NCBI RefSeq assembly: GCF_023555385.1
Contig: NZ_JAJSED010000001.1
Span: 2,276,311 to 2,340,310, forward strand
DNA: 64,000 bases
Direction of reading: 5' to 3'
DNA from: Guyparkeria hydrothermalis
Lineage (GTDB): Bacteria; Pseudomonadota; Gammaproteobacteria; Halothiobacillales; Halothiobacillaceae
Position numbers and translations under genes: made by a program. Below the pieces are notes generated by a model that had not been told where the DNA came from, made no database searches, and saw only the letters and a program-made list of their open reading frames with translations. Below, piece after piece: positions 61,425 to 64,000 of this stretch. Position 1 is the first letter of the stretch, and every line of letters starts with the position of its first letter.

Positions 61425-61988
61425 ATGTCTGAATCGAGGTCCACCGTGGAATCGGAAACCCCCAATCCTCCCGAGCGGCGTTCGAGCAACGCCGAGCACT
61501 ATTTCGAGCACTTTCTGTTCGGCAGCCGCTGGATCATGGCGCCGGTCTACCTGGGCCTGGTCGGCGCGATGCTGATCCTCCTGGTCAAGTTCGGCTCCGA
61601 GCTCTGGCATCTGCTCAGCCACGCTTTCAGCCTGAGCGAGTCCGAGATCATCATCGGCGTGCTGACGCTGGTGGACGTGGCGCTGATCATGAACCTGCTG
61701 ATCATCATCATCTTTTCGGGTTACGAGAACTTCGTCTCGAAGATGGAGGATCTGCACAGCCATCATGATCGACCCGAATGGATGGGGCATATCGGCTTCA
61801 CCGATCTAAAGATCAAGGTGATCGGCTCGATCGTCGCCATCTCGGGTATCGAGCTGCTGAAATCGTTCATGAACGTCGAGAACCTCAGCGATCGGGACAT
61901 GGCCTGGATGGTCGGTATCCACCTGACCTTTGTCGTCTCCGGTGTGCTCTACGCCGTGATGGACAGGTTGCAGGGCAAGGGACACTGA
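61425..61988 (+). CDS. yqhA: YqhA family (UPF0114) membrane protein
   Basis: 187 residues. Four helices with RWIMAPVYLGLVGAMLILL, TLVDVALIMNLLIIIIFSGYENFVS and FTDLKIKVIGSIVAISGIELL, all family signatures. Function unknown. Followed by a strong terminator. Confidence 0.92.
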   Translation: MSESRSTVESETPNPPERRSSNAEHYFEHFLFGSRWIMAPVYLGLVGAMLILLVKFGSELWHLLSHAFSLSESEIIIGVLTLVDVALIMNLLIIIIFSGYENFVSKMEDLHSHHDRPEWMGHIGFTDLKIKVIGSIVAISGIELLKSFMNVENLSDRDMAWMVGIHLTFVVSGVLYAVMDRLQGKGH

Positions 61989-62014
61989 CTGCCCCAATCG
62001 AGCCTGCGCATACG

Positions 62015-62043
62015 AAAACCCCGCCTGATGGCGGGGTTTTTTT
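62015..62043. terminator. bidirectional terminator between yqhA and nrsF
   Basis: An 11-bp stem AAAACCCCGCC (62015-62025) with GGCGGGGTTTT (62030-62040), TGAT loop, followed by more T residues. Serves both convergent genes. Confidence 0.93.
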
Positions 62044-62070
62044 CGTTGGGGATATGGCTCGGCGTTCAGG

Positions 62071-62715
62071 TCACCAGCGCAGCAGACGCGGACCGAACCA
62101 GGCACCCATGCCGGTCGGGATCAGTATGCCGAGCAGATACCACGTGGCGATGAAGGGAGCGCTCATCTCCGGGCAATGCACCGAATAGACTAGCGCGGCC
62201 AGCGATCCGGCGAACAGTCCGGCCGCGGCACCGGCCAGCCGCAGACGGGTGGGTGCCATGCCTCGCATCGCCCACAGGGAGCTCGCCAGCAGCGGCGCGG
62301 ACAGCAGGGCGATCAGGAAGGCGCAGCTACTCCAGGTCTCGCCCATCAGCAGAGTGGCGCGTTGAGACGGTGCCGCCTGGCTGAGCGAGGCGATGGCCAG
62401 CATCCACAGGAGCAGCACAGGAACGGCAGCGGCGGACGTCGGCAGCCGACCCAGCCGCAGGCCCGGGTGGCCCAGGCGCAACGTCGCCGCCAGTCCCGCC
62501 ACCGCTAGCAGGCCGGCAAAGCCGATCTTGATCCAGAACATCGGCGCCGCGGCGGCCTGGGACAGGTCCGGGCGGATTCCGAGCAGCCCGAGCATCAGGG
62601 CCAAGCTTGCGAGGAGGCCGGTGGCGGTGGCCATGGCCAGCCGGTTCGGTAGCGCGCGACGCGGCACGGCCACCTCGCCGGCGGCGAGTACGGATACGAG
62701 TTGCTCGGTCTTCAT
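62071..62715 (-). CDS. nrsF: NrsF family (DUF1109) anti-sigma factor
   Basis: 214 residues, six membrane helices. The start MKTEQLVSVLAAGEVAVPRR and the GETWSSCAFLIALLSAP block (with Cys) match DUF1109/NrsF. In Caulobacter NrsF holds SigF inactive at the membrane and depends on a conserved Cys pair; here Cys residues occur in helices 4 and 6 (SSCAF and HCPEM). ATGA overlap with the sigma-factor gene shows coexpression. Confidence 0.88.
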   Translation of the reverse strand: MKTEQLVSVLAAGEVAVPRRALPNRLAMATATGLLASLALMLGLLGIRPDLSQAAAAPMFWIKIGFAGLLAVAGLAATLRLGHPGLRLGRLPTSAAAVPVLLLWMLAIASLSQAAPSQRATLLMGETWSSCAFLIALLSAPLLASSLWAMRGMAPTRLRLAGAAAGLFAGSLAALVYSVHCPEMSAPFIATWYLLGILIPTGMGAWFGPRLLRW

Positions 62716-63251
62716 GTGTCCCCCCGAATGAGTCTGGCCAGTGTCTTGAGTCCGCGGTGGACGCCGACCTTGACCGCCGATTCCGACATGCCGGTGCGTT
62801 GTGCGGTTTCCATTACCGACAGACCTTCCAGCTTGGTGTGCCGGATCGACAGTTGCTGGCGTTTTGGCAGCAGGGAGAGCAGGTGCTCGAGATCCCGGCC
62901 CGCCATCTCGTCGTGTTCGGGGGCACGCGGCTCCCGGATGGCCGCCTGATCGAGCGAATCGGTGCGCTGTTCACGCCGTTTCCGTCGACGCAGCAGGTCG
63001 GCGAGCTTGTAGCGGGCGATCGCGTACAGCCAGGCGGTGACCGGCAGGGCCGGATCGTAGGTCTGGCGCTTGTCGTGGATCGCCAGCAGCGATTCCTGCA
63101 CCAGGTCCTCCACCTCGTCCGGCAGGCTGCCCAGTCGGCGGCGGAAATAGCGCCGTAGCAGGTCGCTGGTGGCCTGGAGGAAGGCGTGATAGGCACGGCT
63201 GTCCCCGGACAGTCCGTCCAGCAACCGCCCCCGCAGCTCTTCCTCGCTCAT
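62712..63251 (-). CDS. ECF RNA polymerase sigma factor of the SigF/NrsF type
   Basis: 179 residues. Region 2 (DEVEDLVQESLLAIHDKR, AWLYAIARYKLADLLRR) and region 4 (LEGLSVMETAQRTGMSESAVKVGVHRG) are intact. An in-frame ATG at 63275 lies inside the -10 element of the predicted promoter, so translation must start later; ATG 63251 fits a leader of about 17 bases. Cotranscribed with nrsF; divergent from the cytochrome b gene. Confidence 0.9.
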   Translation of the reverse strand: MSEEELRGRLLDGLSGDSRAYHAFLQATSDLLRRYFRRRLGSLPDEVEDLVQESLLAIHDKRQTYDPALPVTAWLYAIARYKLADLLRRRKRREQRTDSLDQAAIREPRAPEHDEMAGRDLEHLLSLLPKRQQLSIRHTKLEGLSVMETAQRTGMSESAVKVGVHRGLKTLARLIRGDT

Positions 63252-63274
63252 CTCTTGCCCACCATGCCCTGTCA

Positions 63275-63300
63275 TTCGTCCGGACCATGGATGTGGTTAC
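63275..63300 (-). promoter_or_regulatory. ECF-type promoter for the sigma-factor/nrsF operon
   Basis: On the minus strand GTAACC (63295-63300), a 16-base spacer and CGAA (63275-63278). This is the SigF-class pattern GTAACC-N16-CGAA and implies autoregulation. Confidence 0.75.
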
Positions 63301-63355
63301 AGCATTGATTGTAAGCGCGCCGAATGATGGTCGCCCTGCGAATTCGATCGCGGTT

Positions 63356-63381
63356 GTAACCGAGGAGCGTCCCGCGGCGAA
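63356..63381 (+). promoter_or_regulatory. ECF-type promoter for the cytochrome b gene
   Basis: GTAACC (63356-63361), a 16-base spacer and CGAA (63378-63381), identical in both boxes and spacing to the promoter on the opposite strand 60 bases away. Predicted start is about 60 bases before ATG 63447. Confidence 0.75.
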
Positions 63382-63446
63382 TGGATGGATATGCCTATCG
63401 TGATGCAGGTCGGTTGTTCGACCTTCGCCTTTCCAGGAGGCAGTCC

Positions 63447-64000
63447 ATGGATTCGCAGTCCGTCATGACCAGCAGGTTTCGGCGTGGCAGGTCCGGTGAC
63501 GGCATGTCGCCGGTGCACCCCTTGTGGCTGCGACTGACGCATTGGCTCAACGCCCTGGCGGTGGTGCTGATGGTGATGAGCGGTTGGCGGATCTACAACG
63601 CCTCGCCGCTGTTCGACTTTCGCTTTCCCGACGAGATCACGCTTGGCGGCTGGCTCGCCGGTGCGATCCTCTGGCACTTCGCGGCCATGTGGCTGCTGGT
63701 GGCCAACGGCCTGATCTATCTCGCGGTCAACGTCGGTACCGGCCGGCTGTGGTGGCGCTTTTTTCCGCTCTCGCCGCGCGGATTCGTGGCCGATCTGAAG
63801 GCCGCCTTTCACGGTCGGCTCTCGCATGCCGACCCGCGGCACTACAACTCGGTGCAGCGGGCGGCCTACCTGTTCGTGATTCTCGATCTGGTGCTGCTCG
63901 TGGTTTCCGGCCTGGTGCTGTGGAAGTCGGTGCAGTTCCCGCTGCTGCGTGAACTGATGGGCGGCTACGAGGCGGCGCGTTACGTCCACTTCTTCACCAT
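63447..64000 (+). CDS. cytochrome b/b6 domain membrane protein (3' truncated by window)
   Basis: 184 codons from ATG 63447 (AGGAGG seven bases upstream) run open to the window edge. Four hydrophobic helices are visible, with candidate haem His in MSPVHPLWLRLTHWLN (24, 32), ILWHFAAMW (77) and RYVHFF (181). This is the di-haem cytochrome b561/hydrogenase cytochrome b family that feeds electrons to periplasmic oxidoreductases, frequently a molybdopterin enzyme encoded next. Partner not visible here. Confidence 0.85.
   Translation, partial: MDSQSVMTSRFRRGRSGDGMSPVHPLWLRLTHWLNALAVVLMVMSGWRIYNASPLFDFRFPDEITLGGWLAGAILWHFAAMWLLVANGLIYLAVNVGTGRLWWRFFPLSPRGFVADLKAAFHGRLSHADPRHYNSVQRAAYLFVILDLVLLVVSGLVLWKSVQFPLLRELMGGYEAARYVHFFT

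Noticed and set aside
63297-63989. A 230-codon minus-strand frame over the cytochrome b gene
   Set aside because: His/Gln-rich shadow. The plus strand has a good ribosome site, ECF promoter and clear membrane helices.

Overview
The window is a GC-rich, densely packed chromosomal segment of a motile gammaproteobacterium. The evidence is the set of conserved gene neighbourhoods: dapA-bamC, lpoA-yraN-diaA divergent from rsmI, ygfB-pepP-ubiH-ubiI divergent from zapA, a 6S RNA between zapA and the 5-formyl-THF cyclo-ligase gene, and a polar-flagellum/chemotaxis operon of the Pseudomonas/Vibrio type. FolE2, a DUF302 lipoprotein, many acidic surface-protein segments and an ECF sigma/NrsF pair would fit a halotolerant Chromatiales- or Halothiobacillus-like organism, but that placement is only an inference. 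I see no insertion sequence, prophage, CRISPR array, tRNA or rRNA. The region reads as core genome.

Layout. 1-11.3 kb: end of an unidentified gene, a DUF302 lipoprotein, PIN-PhoH ATPase and BCP peroxiredoxin on the minus strand; dapA-bamC on plus; then a minus-strand group xseB-ispA-dxs-queD-folE2 (isoprenoid precursors and pterin/queuosine) preceded by radA. 11.3-18 kb: CorB-like CBS transporter, YpjD-like CcsA protein, FAD-linked oxidase, DiaA, YraN and LpoA, all minus. 18.1-38.2 kb: rsmI, a GGDEF diguanylate cyclase, then fliLMNOPQR-flhBA-flhF-flhG-fliA-cheYZAB-parC-parP-cheW-DUF2802 in one direction, ended by a strong bidirectional terminator. Two sigma-54-type promoters (upstream of the GGDEF gene and of fliL) and one FliA-type promoter (upstream of cheY) can be read directly. 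38.2-42.9 kb: aroE with an ATP-grasp ligase, a 7TM/inactive transglutaminase protein and a retropepsin-like protease (a little-characterised peptide-modification cassette), and rpiA. 43-51.9 kb: ilvA, EVE-domain protein, fthC, 6S RNA, zapA, ygfB-pepP-ubiH-ubiI and a voltage-gated-type ion channel. 52-58 kb: aroQ-accB-accC-prmA and cutA-dsbD, the DsbD having a duplicated N-terminal domain. 58.3-64 kb: fxsA, protoporphyrinogen oxidase, an NDUFA9-like reductase, YqhA, and an ECF sigma factor/NrsF pair divergent from a cytochrome b gene that runs off the window.

The strongest unexpected signals are regulatory: matched GTAACC-N16-CGAA promoters on both sides of the sigma/cytochrome b intergenic region (which also fix the sigma-factor start codon), and a near-consensus sigma-54 promoter in front of the diguanylate cyclase next to the flagellar operon. 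The strongest architectural signals are the double-N-domain DsbD, the repeated linker in CheA that replaces a P2 domain in a ParC/ParP chemotaxis operon, and the protease/7TM/ATP-grasp cassette.
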